64,000 nt of DNA from Photobacterium gaetbulicola Gung47 (GTDB lineage: Bacteria > Pseudomonadota > Gammaproteobacteria > Enterobacterales > Vibrionaceae). The position numbers were made by a program, and so were the translations under genes. Shown here one piece after another: positions 8,433 to 16,699 of this stretch. Numbering within the stretch: position 1 is the first letter of the stretch; every line of letters starts with the position of its first letter. The notes under the pieces were generated by a model. That model did not search any database. It was not told where the DNA came from and worked only from the letters and a program-made list of their open reading frames with translations. The stretch is from NCBI GenBank assembly GCA_000940995.1, contig CP005973.1:1674001-1738000 (forward strand), written 5' to 3'.

Positions 8433-8454
8433 GTGCCAGAGCATACTCTGGCAC
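8433..8454 (+). terminator. Hairpin after the ROK regulator gene
   Basis: GTGCCAGAG and CTCTGGCAC form a perfect 9-bp stem with a CATA loop 8 nt after the stop codon. There is no T-run, so it may be an mRNA 3' stabiliser or a weak terminator. The following roughly 300 nt up to qnr are AT-rich and show no other recognisable element. Confidence 0.5.
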
Positions 8455-8763
8455 CACACATCTCAGCGGTTAAAATTCACCCGCACCAGAGCTGAAACAT
8501 CAGCCAACAATTATTGTAATAGTACCCTTTACTATTACGCCTAATTTAAGCCACCTAATACGCCGCTATTTAAACATATTAAAAAACACAACCGAACTAT
8601 CCGGCCAAGTTAAAAAAGCCACCCAGACTGCTATTTTGATCCCTTATTTTCGCCATTTTCATACACTCAAAAAAGTTGTTTTTCAGTTGCGATTTTTCTG
8701 GATTTACAGCGGTTTGTGCAGGTACTCTTCCCCCATAAAGACAACAAATACTGGCAATTTCCA

Positions 8764-9414
8764 ATGAAAGACCAAACCTATATCGAGCACGATTTTTCAG
8801 GGCAAGACTTTGAATATGCCCAGTTCGAGAACTGTACCTTCATCCGCTGTAACTTCAGCAGGGCTAATTTTACCGAGGCCGAGTTCACCCATTGCCAATT
8901 CATCGAGCGGGGCGATGTCGACGGGTGCCGTTTTGAATATACCAAACTCAAAGAAGCCAGCTTCAAAGATTGCGACCTCAGCATGGCCAATTTCCGCGGC
9001 GCACAGTGTTTCGGCATTGAGCTTCGTGCCTGCAACCTGAAAGGAGCTAACTTCTCCCAAGCCAGCTTTGCCAACTACCTAACCCAAAACAACTATTTCT
9101 GCTCGGCATATATTTCGGCAAGTAATTTGGCCTATGCCAACTTGGAAAACCAGCGACTGGAGCAGTGTGAGCTCTTTGAAAACCGCTGGACAGGTGCCAA
9201 CTTGCTTGGCGCTTCACTCAAGGGGTCCGATCTCAGCCGAGGTGAGTTCTCAGCCGATAGCTGGGGACAATTTGATATCGAAGAGTGCAACCTATGCCAC
9301 GTTGACTTAACTGGATTGGATCCTCGAAGAGTCAGCCTGAAAGGCGTTATGATCTGTGATTGGCAGCAGGAGCAACTGCTGGAACCTCTGGGGTTAATCG
9401 TCACGGCAGGATAA
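8764..9414 (+). CDS. qnr: Chromosomal Qnr-type pentapeptide repeat protein
   Basis: This 216-residue protein is built of A(N/D)LXX-type pentapeptide repeats forming a right-handed beta-helix and ends in the Qnr-specific tail DPRRVSLKGVMICDWQQEQLLEPLGLIV. Segments such as CDLSMANFRGAQCFGIE, NYFCSAYISASNLAYANL and CELFENRWTGANL correspond to the QnrA/QnrVS family, whose usual length is 218. Qnr proteins bind DNA gyrase and topoisomerase IV and give low-level quinolone protection; their native role in marine Vibrionaceae is unsettled. The ATG at 8764 is preferred over an in-frame GTG at 8716 because it restores the family's N-terminus. No LexA box was found upstream. Confidence 0.93.
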   Translation: MKDQTYIEHDFSGQDFEYAQFENCTFIRCNFSRANFTEAEFTHCQFIERGDVDGCRFEYTKLKEASFKDCDLSMANFRGAQCFGIELRACNLKGANFSQASFANYLTQNNYFCSAYISASNLAYANLENQRLEQCELFENRWTGANLLGASLKGSDLSRGEFSADSWGQFDIEECNLCHVDLTGLDPRRVSLKGVMICDWQQEQLLEPLGLIVTAG

Positions 9415-9420
9415 ATGTAG

Positions 9421-9438
9421 GGCCTCATTCCTGAGGCC
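9421..9438 (+). terminator. Terminator hairpin of qnr
   Basis: GGCCTCA-TTCC-TGAGGCC is a perfect 7-bp stem beginning 6 nt after the qnr stop, followed by TATTTG. It abuts the stop codon of a LysE fragment on the other strand and could serve both directions. Confidence 0.65.
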
Positions 9439-9590
9439 TATTTGAAGATAATCGCGGCAGCGAAACCGATAAACAACACTCCCGCCCTTTTTTCAATGGG
9501 TGACATTAGCTTATCTAACCATGGTGTTATTGAAAAATCCTTGCCGCCAATTGACCCGAACATTGCGATCAAAGAGCTCCCATAAGATTC
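9438..9590 (-). pseudogene. 3' remnant of a LysE/RhtB-family exporter gene
   Basis: Read on the minus strand, this stretch encodes ESYGSSLIAMFGSIGG, then a linker, SPIEKRAGVLFIGFAAAIIFK and a stop. That is the C-terminal end of a LysE/RhtB amino-acid exporter, with the usual last membrane helix. An in-frame TAG at 9591-9593 closes it upstream and no start or N-terminal part exists, so roughly the last 50 residues survive. It suggests that qnr or its flank replaced the rest of the gene. The 359-nt gap between qnr and the next gene holds only this and the terminator. Confidence 0.6.
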
Positions 9591-9773
9591 CTATAAATAG
9601 TATTTAAATGGCCTCTCTGAATAACCTGCTCTTTGCTAAAAGGTGATCAAGTTATTGGTTCTACGAGGTTAATCACATTTCCCCCTACTTTTTGTAGGGA
9701 AGTCCGGTCGATGCTGCCAGAGCTGCTATCCTATTAGGTGCAATTAGCCCGAGTGTAAGGATTAGGAGGTTGT

Positions 9774-10016
9774 ATGTTAGGAGAAGATCACTCACTACTC
9801 AGTGAGTTTCCACAATTCAAAGATACCATATTCAGCTTATCCGCAAACAATGAGGTGTTTGCCAAAGACGCCTTAAAATATGATGCCCTAGACAAAGAAA
9901 TCCGAGAATTAGAACTAAGCGGCTCCCCTATCGATGATGTAGCTATGCATGATCTCAAACACCAAAGAGCAGAACTCAAAGACTCACTGCACCAGCGTTT
10001 GCTGAGCGGTAGCTAG
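9774..10016 (+). CDS. DUF465/YdcH-family small protein
   Basis: This 80-residue, mostly alpha-helical acidic protein has the YdcH/DUF465 pattern: FPQFKDTIFSL near the start, then NEVFAKDALKYDALDKEIRELE and LKHQRAELKDSLHQRL at the end, consistent with a short helical hairpin or coiled coil. An AGGAGG-like site lies just before the start. Members are widespread in proteobacteria and their function is not known. It stands alone between qnr and the UspE-like gene. Confidence 0.85.
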   Translation: MLGEDHSLLSEFPQFKDTIFSLSANNEVFAKDALKYDALDKEIRELELSGSPIDDVAMHDLKHQRAELKDSLHQRLLSGS

Positions 10017-10219
10017 CTATAAAATAGATAAGGCCATCGTTTGGTGGTCTTTACTCATTGTTTTAGCATATTGACAGTAAAAGTCTGATCCACCCCCCAA
10101 AACCAGCCTCACAGACGCACAATTCTGTTACCAAACATGAACCAGGTAGGCAAGAAAAATACAAGCGTTATAAACTAATTTTAATAGCTACACTATTTGT
10201 GCGTGTTTAAGGAGGAGAT

Positions 10220-11149
10220 ATGAAGCTCAATCGACTGTTGGTTACCATTGCTCCTGAGCAACCCCTCAACGATTCCTTTCATCAAGCATTTTGGTTCGCC
10301 AACCAATGCTCTGCACGAGTTATTCTACTGACAGTTATTGAAGAGCTCAGTGAATTAAAGGAGGTGGCCAATTATTCCGATACTGCGGTCAATATCATCG
10401 AAGAAGCCCAGAAGTTTTACCACCACCAACTAAATCAACACGTTGAGGTCCTCCAGGCCCAATACCCCAATATCACTTTCGACACTCACGTTCGTATCGG
10501 TATCCCGCACATTGAAATCGTCAAGGAAGCCAATTCTTCGCTGGCCAGTATGGTCATTATTGATTCAACACGAGCAGATAAAAAAACGGCCTGCCAGCGA
10601 GGGCGAAATACCTTAAATGTCATACGCAAATCCGAAGTCCCAATTTGGTCAATCAGCTCCTACTCCAAACCTATCGAGCAGGTTGTGGCCGCTGTCGACC
10701 TCAGCAATATCGAATACCAAGAGTTTAATAAAAAGCTGGTTGCCCTGGCAGTTGAGTATTGCGAAATAACAGGTGCCGACTTGACACTTTGCCACGCCTG
10801 GCGCCTCGACTCCGAAGGCTACCTAAGAAAATGGAGCGGCTATGACGATAACGATATCGAACAGCTCTCACAGAAAATGAAACAAGAGCGGATAGAACGA
10901 CTGAAGTCGTTATTGACGCCACACCAAAACAGCCCGGTTAATACAAAAATTGAGATTGTCGAAGGGGAAGCCAGAGAAGTGTTACCGCTATATGCCTCTG
11001 CAAAAGGTGTCGATGTGGTGATCCTAGGCTCACTGTCACGTACCGGTATCGCCGGTTTCCTGATGGGCAACACGGCAGAATCGATGATCAATCAACTAAG
11101 CTGCTCAGTACTGACGCTCAAGCCGGATTCGTTTGAATCACCGGTATAA
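10220..11149 (+). CDS. UspE-like tandem universal stress protein
   Basis: This 309-residue cytoplasmic protein contains two Usp domains (about residues 1-150 and 155-305). The second ends with the nucleotide-binding-type motif GSLSRTGIAGFLMGNTAESMINQLSCSVLTLKPD, closely matching the end of E. coli UspE (316 residues). Tandem Usp proteins support survival in stress and stationary phase. GGAGGAG precedes the start, and a shared terminator follows. It is monocistronic. It could be a paralogue of the main uspE, so no symbol is given. Confidence 0.85.
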   Translation: MKLNRLLVTIAPEQPLNDSFHQAFWFANQCSARVILLTVIEELSELKEVANYSDTAVNIIEEAQKFYHHQLNQHVEVLQAQYPNITFDTHVRIGIPHIEIVKEANSSLASMVIIDSTRADKKTACQRGRNTLNVIRKSEVPIWSISSYSKPIEQVVAAVDLSNIEYQEFNKKLVALAVEYCEITGADLTLCHAWRLDSEGYLRKWSGYDDNDIEQLSQKMKQERIERLKSLLTPHQNSPVNTKIEIVEGEAREVLPLYASAKGVDVVILGSLSRTGIAGFLMGNTAESMINQLSCSVLTLKPDSFESPV

Positions 11150-11174
11150 CCACAGCACTTTGCGTCAATTAGCA

Positions 11175-11203
11175 AAAAGCCAGTACACATGGTACTGGCT
11201 TTT
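11175..11203. terminator. Bidirectional terminator between UspE-like gene and purA paralogue
   Basis: AAAAGCCAGTAC and GTACTGGCTTTT pair perfectly around a 5-nt loop. T-runs occur on both strands, so the element can end the convergent UspE-like and purA-type transcripts. Confidence 0.85.
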
Positions 11204-11225
11204 CTGTATCAGGATCAGTTCTGAA

Positions 11226-12482
11226 TTAGCGCATGATCATCTGTTCACGGCCCGGGCCAACAGACACCATCTTCACTGGAACCCCCATCAGCTCTTCGAT
11301 ACGCAATACATAGTTCTGTGCTGCTTTCGGCAGCTCTTCAAACTGGCGGCAACCTGTGATGTCTTCACTCCAGCCTTCCATCTGCTCATACACCGGTGCA
11401 AGCGCTGCAGTTTGCGGCCAGATTGGGTTCTCGCTGTGATCACCATCGTAAGCGACACAGATTTTCAGATCGCTCAGGCCACTTAGGCAGTCAAGCTTAG
11501 TCAGGGCGATTTCAGTTGCCGCCTGAAGCTCGACCCCGTTCTTGGTAGCAACAGCATCGAAGTAACCCATATCACGTGGGCGACCCGTTGTTGCACCGAA
11601 CTCACCGGCCGCTTCACGGAAAGCATCTTGCTCTTCCATTGCCGTGATCAACGTACCCGTACCTACCGATGAGCTGAATGCTTTGGCAACCGCAATCACG
11701 CGCTCTGGGCGAAGGGCTGGCAAGCCACTACCGATACCGGCATACATAGAGACAACGTTAGACGATGTTGTCCATGGGTACTCACCGTAGGTCAAGTCAC
11801 GGCCTGCACCTAGCTGGGCTTCAAATAGCAGGTTCTGATTTTCTGCCTGCAGCGCTTTTAGCGGCAAGGTCACGTTGCAGATCGCATCGCGCCAAGGTTC
11901 AGAGACTTCAAGCAACCATTCGGTCATCTCTTGGGCGGTCTGGCTAAATTCGAAAGTTGGGTATAGGGCTTTCAATTGAGGTAGTTTCCAGTCCATCCAG
12001 AACTGAATACGCTCGCACAGTACTTCAGGTTGCTTAAGCCAACCAACCAAGATGCCTTTTTTCATCACGCGGTCGCCGTAAGCAGGCGCTATGCCCTGAC
12101 GGGTTGACCCGTAGGCTGCATCACCCAAGCGCACTTCTTCTAGGGTATCTTCAAGAGCGTGGAGTGGAAGACACAAAGTAGCACGGTCAGAAATGCACAG
12201 GTTAACGTTAACCCCGGCAGCTTTGACTTCGGCTAGTTCGGTAGAAAGAGGCTCAGGGCTGATAACCATACCAGGGCCTAGCACCGCAAGACAGTCAGGA
12301 TTAAATACGCCGCTTGGCAACTGGTGCAACTTGAACGTTCCCAGATCGTTAACCACAGTGTGGCCAGCATTATTACCACCTTGGAAACGAATACTTGCAG
12401 AGGCTTTCTCAGCAAGGAAATCAACGATTCGGCCCTTGCCTTCATCACCCCAGTTTGCACCAACAACAACGATAGACGACAT
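11226..12482 (-). CDS. Divergent second adenylosuccinate synthetase (PurA paralogue)
   Basis: This 418-residue protein has the PurA fold: NWGDEGKGR near residue 10 keeps the catalytic aspartate, NNAGHT keeps the catalytic histidine, and TTGRPRDMG, LTKLD and the C-terminal RIEELMGVPVKMVSVGPGREQMI are recognisable. Canonical PurA motifs are altered: GTTGRGIGPAY reads GSTRQGIAPAY, the GAQG/LLDIDHGTYP region reads EAQLGAGRDLTYGEYP, and GRRRR reads GRPRD. It probably joins a GTP-driven ligation of aspartate to IMP or a related substrate. The ATG at 12482 with GGGAGAG upstream is chosen over an earlier in-frame start. A LysR gene is divergent. Confidence 0.87.
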   Translation of the reverse strand: MSSIVVVGANWGDEGKGRIVDFLAEKASASIRFQGGNNAGHTVVNDLGTFKLHQLPSGVFNPDCLAVLGPGMVISPEPLSTELAEVKAAGVNVNLCISDRATLCLPLHALEDTLEEVRLGDAAYGSTRQGIAPAYGDRVMKKGILVGWLKQPEVLCERIQFWMDWKLPQLKALYPTFEFSQTAQEMTEWLLEVSEPWRDAICNVTLPLKALQAENQNLLFEAQLGAGRDLTYGEYPWTTSSNVVSMYAGIGSGLPALRPERVIAVAKAFSSSVGTGTLITAMEEQDAFREAAGEFGATTGRPRDMGYFDAVATKNGVELQAATEIALTKLDCLSGLSDLKICVAYDGDHSENPIWPQTAALAPVYEQMEGWSEDITGCRQFEELPKAAQNYVLRIEELMGVPVKMVSVGPGREQMIMR

Positions 12483-12643
12483 AATTAACTCTCCCAAACA
12501 AAGATGCGATTATGCTACGGCGCACGAGCTAATAAGAAAAATTAATAATCGTTATAACTCCAATAAGGATCTCATATGGGAATTTGTGACAAAGGGCGTA
12601 GAATAGAGCGATTCGACGTTAGTAGTTCAACAGGCGTGCCTTT

Positions 12644-13552
12644 ATGCTAGATCTCAATTGGCTAAATACTTTTGTCACTCTATCTCGGTTGGAGCATTTC
12701 GGGAAAACAGCCTCAGAGCTGCACATGACCCAGCCCAATGTCAGTTTGCACATCAAGCAGTTGGAACAAGCCACCCGGGTAAAACTGGTTGAGCGTAACC
12801 CGTTTCGCCTGACCCAGGCTGGCGAGCGGTTATTACAAAGTGCCCAGTCAACCCTGCAGGAGCTGCAGATATGCCAATCAGATCTCAATGCCATTAATGA
12901 CTTGTCACAAGGCACACTCTCTATAGCGGCCAGTGATATTATCTCCCGGCTATTGCTGATCAAGCCCTTCCAGTCATTCAAGCATGAATTTCCCGGAATC
13001 GATCTTTCCCTGTTCAACACCACATCAACCCAAGCTGCCGAACTGGTCAAAAGCGCCAAGGCCGACTTGGGATTTGTGATTGCCCAGAAAGAAAGCCAAC
13101 CGCTGCACTTTACCGAATTACGTCAAATACGCTGGTGTGCTTTTGGAAATGGCTTGAGTGAATGGCAACAGCAAGCCAAGGAAGGAAAGATCACCCCATC
13201 AGGTGAAGAGCCGACACTGATCTTATTAGGCCATGATACCCGCACCCGGGATCTAATCGATCTTGCCCTGCCTAGCCTTCACTTACCCAAATACCGAGTG
13301 ATGGAAGTCGGCAGTGTAGATGCCCAGATCGATTGGGCCGAAGCGGGATTTGGTATTGCCATCGTGCCTGCGTTTTCGTTGCACCCCAAGCTCAACCTGA
13401 AAAGTACCATCACCCCACTGCCGGACTTTCCGACCACCAGCCTTGGCTATATCGTACGCCAGAACCAAGTGCTGTCCCGCGCCATCAAGCAGCTATTGCA
13501 TTGGGTGAGCGAAGAGATCGCCAACTCTCAACATGCTAACCCAGCTAAGTAA
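12644..13552 (+). CDS. LysR-family transcriptional regulator (HdfR-like)
   Basis: This 302-residue protein has an N-terminal winged helix-turn-helix (LEHFGKTASELHMTQPNVSLHIKQLEQATRVKLVER, residues about 15-50) with the HFGKTA pattern seen in HdfR-like LysR proteins, then an effector-binding domain from about residue 90. It is divergent from the purA paralogue across a 161-nt gap, so that gene is a natural candidate target. No clear T-N11-A box was singled out. Only a katG fragment lies downstream. Confidence 0.88.
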   Translation: MLDLNWLNTFVTLSRLEHFGKTASELHMTQPNVSLHIKQLEQATRVKLVERNPFRLTQAGERLLQSAQSTLQELQICQSDLNAINDLSQGTLSIAASDIISRLLLIKPFQSFKHEFPGIDLSLFNTTSTQAAELVKSAKADLGFVIAQKESQPLHFTELRQIRWCAFGNGLSEWQQQAKEGKITPSGEEPTLILLGHDTRTRDLIDLALPSLHLPKYRVMEVGSVDAQIDWAEAGFGIAIVPAFSLHPKLNLKSTITPLPDFPTTSLGYIVRQNQVLSRAIKQLLHWVSEEIANSQHANPAK

Positions 13553-13597
13553 ACACACCTCTTCATTGTGCCGACTTAACTAAATATGGCTCGGTGA

Positions 13598-13753
13598 ATA
13601 GCCACCCGGGTAGACCTGATCTTCGGTTCAAATTCACAGCTTCGTGCCATTACCGAGGTCTATGGCCAAGATGACGCCAAGGAAAAGTTCGTCACCGACT
13701 TCGTCAAGGCTTGGGTGAAAGTGATGGAAGCCGACCGCTTCGATCTGAAATAG
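13598..13753 (+). pseudogene. katG: 3' remnant of katG (catalase-peroxidase)
   Basis: In one open frame the sequence reads ATRVDLIFGSNSQLRAI, TEVYGQDDAKEKFV and TDFVKAWVKVMEADRFDLK before a TAG stop, which is the conserved C-terminal end of KatG. A TGA at 13595-13597 closes the frame upstream and no more of the gene is present. About 50 residues of a usually 720-740-residue enzyme remain. It marks a deletion or replacement boundary at the start of an accessory patch. Confidence 0.8.
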
Positions 13754-13806
13754 CAGGCTGTAACTGTAAATACCAAACGTTAAGTTACTAAAGTAACTCC
13801 CCCTCG

Positions 13807-13853
13807 GGCCCAGTTTCGTTCCCCGCCAGCACCCGCTAGGCCGAAGCTGGGCC
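13807..13853. repeat. 12-bp inverted repeat with a 23-nt loop
   Basis: GGCCCAGTTTCG (13807-13818) pairs with CGAAGCTGGGCC (13842-13853) with one G-T wobble, and TGTTTTG follows. It lies after the katG remnant and may be katG's old terminator or a small repeat element. Apart from this and a small hairpin near 14033-14048, the 450 nt from here to the NERD gene hold nothing recognisable. Confidence 0.6.
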
Positions 13854-14178
13854 TGTTTTGTTGTAGCATCTGCCCCCCCTTCAATTCTCGAGAATCAAAG
13901 TGGGAGGCAGGCTGGTTTAAGCGAGGCAGAGTTAAGCAAGGCGATAAAACGTAATTGGACAAAACCTTGTTACGATTTCCGAGAAGTGGAGATATTTCAG
14001 ATAAACTCAACTAAGGCAAAGTATTCAAATAAAGCACAAAGCATTGTGCAAAACTTACTGTACTACTACAGAAAGTCTAAAACTATTAGAGTGCGTTAAT
14101 TTGCGTTTATGAAACGTTCAGCGTTAGCGAACAAGCTATCACACTTTTTATTCTGTTTGGCAAACTCTGAAAGATTGA

Positions 14179-14194
14179 GGCTGCGTAAGCAGCC
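14179..14194 (-). terminator. Small GC hairpin downstream of the NERD gene
   Basis: GGCTGC-GTAA-GCAGCC forms a 6-bp stem 17 nt past the NERD gene stop on the minus strand. The T-run is poor, so this is a weak terminator candidate. Confidence 0.35.
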
Positions 14195-14210
14195 CCAAAA
14201 ACCATCTTAC

Positions 14211-14888
14211 TTATAAGTTTTTTGTATACCTGCATTTTGGGTAATTTGTGCAGCCTAAGAATGAGTTACCTTTGTAATACCCGGATTGTGCCACCCTTTT
14301 TACCAGAGCAGAACTACAACGAGGACAATACAGAGTAGAGTTGTGACGGTGTTTCAGTGAGTTTACATGGTCGCGAGTCGTCAGAGTTGTAGTTGAAACA
14401 TAAGCTTGGATCGACTGAATTATGTACTGTTCATCATTTGAGTCTAATTCTAATACCCTAAATGATTTTATATACCGACCCAAACCGCTATTCATAACAT
14501 TTGAAGGTAAAGGTGTTCGTAGACTACAATCACCACTAAAATATACAACTGTTTTAATTAGCCTTTCATCAATATTCAAAAATTCAGAAAGGACTTTTTT
14601 TTGTCTATATGTTTGCCTAAGTGGATTTTGAAACCTAAATTTCTTTCCATATAATGATTGTGTCCATTGAACTGCGCGTTCATCACCAAAAATCCAACCT
14701 TTAATATTTTTGGTTTCAACAATAAACAATCCGTACTTAGACACGATTAGATGATCAATCTGTGCTGTACCGTTATGTGACGGCAATATTAGATCATGAA
14801 AACGAGTATAAGTGCCTTTATCAAGAGAAAGCCAAATATTTAATGACGTTTTCTTCTCACCAAACCAGCCCTTAAAGATATTAAACAT
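14211..14888 (-). CDS. NERD-domain protein with C-terminal topoisomerase-type zinc ribbon
   Basis: This 225-residue protein has an N-terminal NERD (nuclease-related) domain, with GTAQIDHLIVSKYGLFIVETKNIKGWIFG (about residues 39-69) carrying the D and ExK residues of the PD-(D/E)xK-like core. A C-terminal zinc ribbon (CPRC...GCTNYPKCRYTKNL, about 190-225) is of the topoisomerase I zinc-finger class. The architecture suggests nucleic-acid binding or cleavage; NERD proteins often occur in accessory and defence-like neighbourhoods. It is followed on the same strand, 66 nt further upstream, by the triple-repeat membrane protein. No SD stands out before the ATG. Role unproven. Confidence 0.85.
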   Translation of the reverse strand: MFNIFKGWFGEKKTSLNIWLSLDKGTYTRFHDLILPSHNGTAQIDHLIVSKYGLFIVETKNIKGWIFGDERAVQWTQSLYGKKFRFQNPLRQTYRQKKVLSEFLNIDERLIKTVVYFSGDCSLRTPLPSNVMNSGLGRYIKSFRVLELDSNDEQYIIQSIQAYVSTTTLTTRDHVNSLKHRHNSTLYCPRCSSALVKRVAQSGYYKGNSFLGCTNYPKCRYTKNL

Positions 14889-14954
14889 TATCAGTTCAAC
14901 CTATTACTTGATATTTTTAAACAGTAACTTAAAAGTAACCAACAAAGACTGAAA

Positions 14955-15806
14955 TTAAATTCTTAGCAATTTCTCTTTGCGTTTTTTAAACTCTTTCTCA
15001 CTGATAACACCATCTGTATAAAGCTGATACAATCGTTCAATTTCACCTGCTACTTCAACCCCTTGCATTGATTTTTGGTTTCCAACAAAACACCATATTA
15101 GAGCTAAAAACCATCCAATACCCAAGAATAAGCCACCAAACAAATTTAAAAGTAAAATTGCTGTCCTATGAGGGTGGTAGCGTTTTCTTGCAATAATTGT
15201 CGGCAAGAAAAAAAGATAGCCAAGGATTATAAGCATGATTAGCATTATGAATAATGATAAGCCGTCATCCGTGTTATCCACTTCGGTGCTACTAGAGTCT
15301 TCATCCCATGCGAGTTGGCTTTGTGGGGGTTGGTTTAAAGACGTTTCTACTGGTTTAAGATCCTTAAGGTTTCTATTAATACAAGAAGACCATACGCTAG
15401 GGCCCAATGAGCGAGGACATGACTGATTTAACCAAGCACGATCAGCCTCGCTTAAAGAGTTCACTGCATCAATAGGAAAGCCGCTATTGAAAACTCTCAT
15501 ATTTCGATTCACACATGAAGCCCAAACTGATGGCCCAAGGCTTCGGGGACAGGTAGATTTAACCCAATCACGCTGCCAATCAGGTATTTTCTCTAGTTTC
15601 TTGTCAGGGAAATTATTGCTTATTGCTTTAGCGTTTCGCTCGAAACAGGAGTGCCAAACAGAGGGCCCCAGAGAACTGGGACACGAATCGCTAACCCACT
15701 GCCTGTAGTCTGGGTGGATTTGTTGTAATTTAGACTCTAGAGTACTTGCAAGTACGATTGAAGACTGCGAAATAAACAAAAAAAAGACTATGAACGTTCT
15801 AAGCAT
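14955..15806 (-). CDS. Exported triple CP-SLGPSVW repeat protein with superinfection-immunity-like membrane domain and SHOCT tail
   Basis: I know no described family with this architecture. The 283-residue protein begins with a signal peptide (1-21), followed by three near-identical units in register at exactly 44 residues, each with CPxSLGPSVWxSCxxRN (C42/C54, C86/C98, C130/C142), probably disulphide-bonded outside the cytoplasm. After an acidic linker come two membrane segments (about 184-204 and 215-241). The second, with RTAILLLNLFGG and GIGWFLALIW, resembles the phage superinfection immunity (Imm) domain. The C-terminus (254-283, EIERLYQLYTDGVISEKEFKKRK) is a SHOCT domain. An upstream start at 16013 is possible, but the signal peptide supports 15806. 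Confidence 0.72.
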   Translation of the reverse strand: MLRTFIVFFLFISQSSIVLASTLESKLQQIHPDYRQWVSDSCPSSLGPSVWHSCFERNAKAISNNFPDKKLEKIPDWQRDWVKSTCPRSLGPSVWASCVNRNMRVFNSGFPIDAVNSLSEADRAWLNQSCPRSLGPSVWSSCINRNLKDLKPVETSLNQPPQSQLAWDEDSSSTEVDNTDDGLSLFIMLIMLIILGYLFFLPTIIARKRYHPHRTAILLLNLFGGLFLGIGWFLALIWCFVGNQKSMQGVEVAGEIERLYQLYTDGVISEKEFKKRKEKLLRI

Positions 15807-16015
15807 ATTGTCGCTTGTAATCTGTGCTGTAAAAGAATCGGCGCATACTATCAAAACAAGAAAGTGACGCATGGAATTAACACATTTAGCATCACAACTT
15901 ATCATTTTGTTACCATTGGAGAATGGTAAGAATTTACATTCACAATAAGAAAAGTAAGTCAAATATAATAAAACTGTGTTACTGAGTATTTTAACTAAAA
16001 GATAATGGGGCAACT

Positions 16016-16651
16016 CTAACGTAAATAGCCAAAAAACAAGGTAATGCCAAAGAACATCAAAACTATTCCAGCCGCTTTTTCCACAACATGAATATAACTA
16101 CTGAGGCGCTCCTGTACACGAGGCAGGCCTATTACTGATGCAATAAATAAATCCCAGAGCAGGACAGCGAGAAACATCCATACCCCAGATGATACCTGTT
16201 GAGTTAATGTGACATCATTACCGAGAATAACGGTCATCAGGCTCATATAGAACAAGGCATTCTTGGGATTGAGCAGTGCAGAGTTCAAACCCAACATCAG
16301 TTGCTTTATAGCAGATGGTATTTTCTGATGATCGGCATGTAATTGTGCATCACGTCTTGTACTCCTCAGTAAGGCTATTCCCAGCCACAAGAGATAAAGT
16401 GCTCCCAGTATCTCTACTGACGAAAAAACCACTTTGTTATCTCTTATACTTGTCCAACCGAAGATGGCCACGCCGATATAGATTGCATTGCCTAATGCGA
16501 CTCCAAGACAAATAAAACGGCTGCCTTTTAATTTGTGTCGAATGGAGTGAGCAACAATCAAGAAAAAGTCTTGTCCTGGACTCAACAGTGCAACAAAATG
16601 TGCTAAAGCCAAGGCAGGAAAGGCTACGGGGAAAAGTGTTGAGAGCGACAT
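16016..16651 (-). CDS. LysE/RhtB-family amino-acid exporter
   Basis: This 211-residue inner-membrane protein has the family start FPVAFPALALAHFVALLSPGQDFFLIVAHSIRHKLKG with the conserved SPGQD motif, followed by about five further hydrophobic segments and LNPKNALFYMSL near residue 132. It would export an amino acid or related metabolite. An AraC-type regulator lies directly upstream on the same strand (48-nt gap), a common pairing. It is intact, unlike the fragment at 9438-9590. Confidence 0.9.
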   Translation of the reverse strand: MSLSTLFPVAFPALALAHFVALLSPGQDFFLIVAHSIRHKLKGSRFICLGVALGNAIYIGVAIFGWTSIRDNKVVFSSVEILGALYLLWLGIALLRSTRRDAQLHADHQKIPSAIKQLMLGLNSALLNPKNALFYMSLMTVILGNDVTLTQQVSSGVWMFLAVLLWDLFIASVIGLPRVQERLSSYIHVVEKAAGIVLMFFGITLFFGYLR

Positions 16652-16699
16652 ATTAGGATCTCCATAGTAAACGCATCTGCCGACTATGAATTTTCCCCT

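Noticed and set aside
8699..8714. Possible LexA box upstream of qnr (CTGGATTTACAG)
   Set aside because: The CTG and CAG are only 6 nt apart; a LexA site needs CTG-N10-CAG, so SOS control is not supported.
11226..12482. PurZ-type (2-aminoadenine) synthetase
   Set aside because: PurZ lacks the catalytic aspartate of WGDEGK; this protein keeps it, so a PurA paralogue is preferred.
13780..14010. 76-codon frame on the minus strand
   Set aside because: No recognisable domain, low-complexity composition and overlap with an inverted repeat; no ribosome site.
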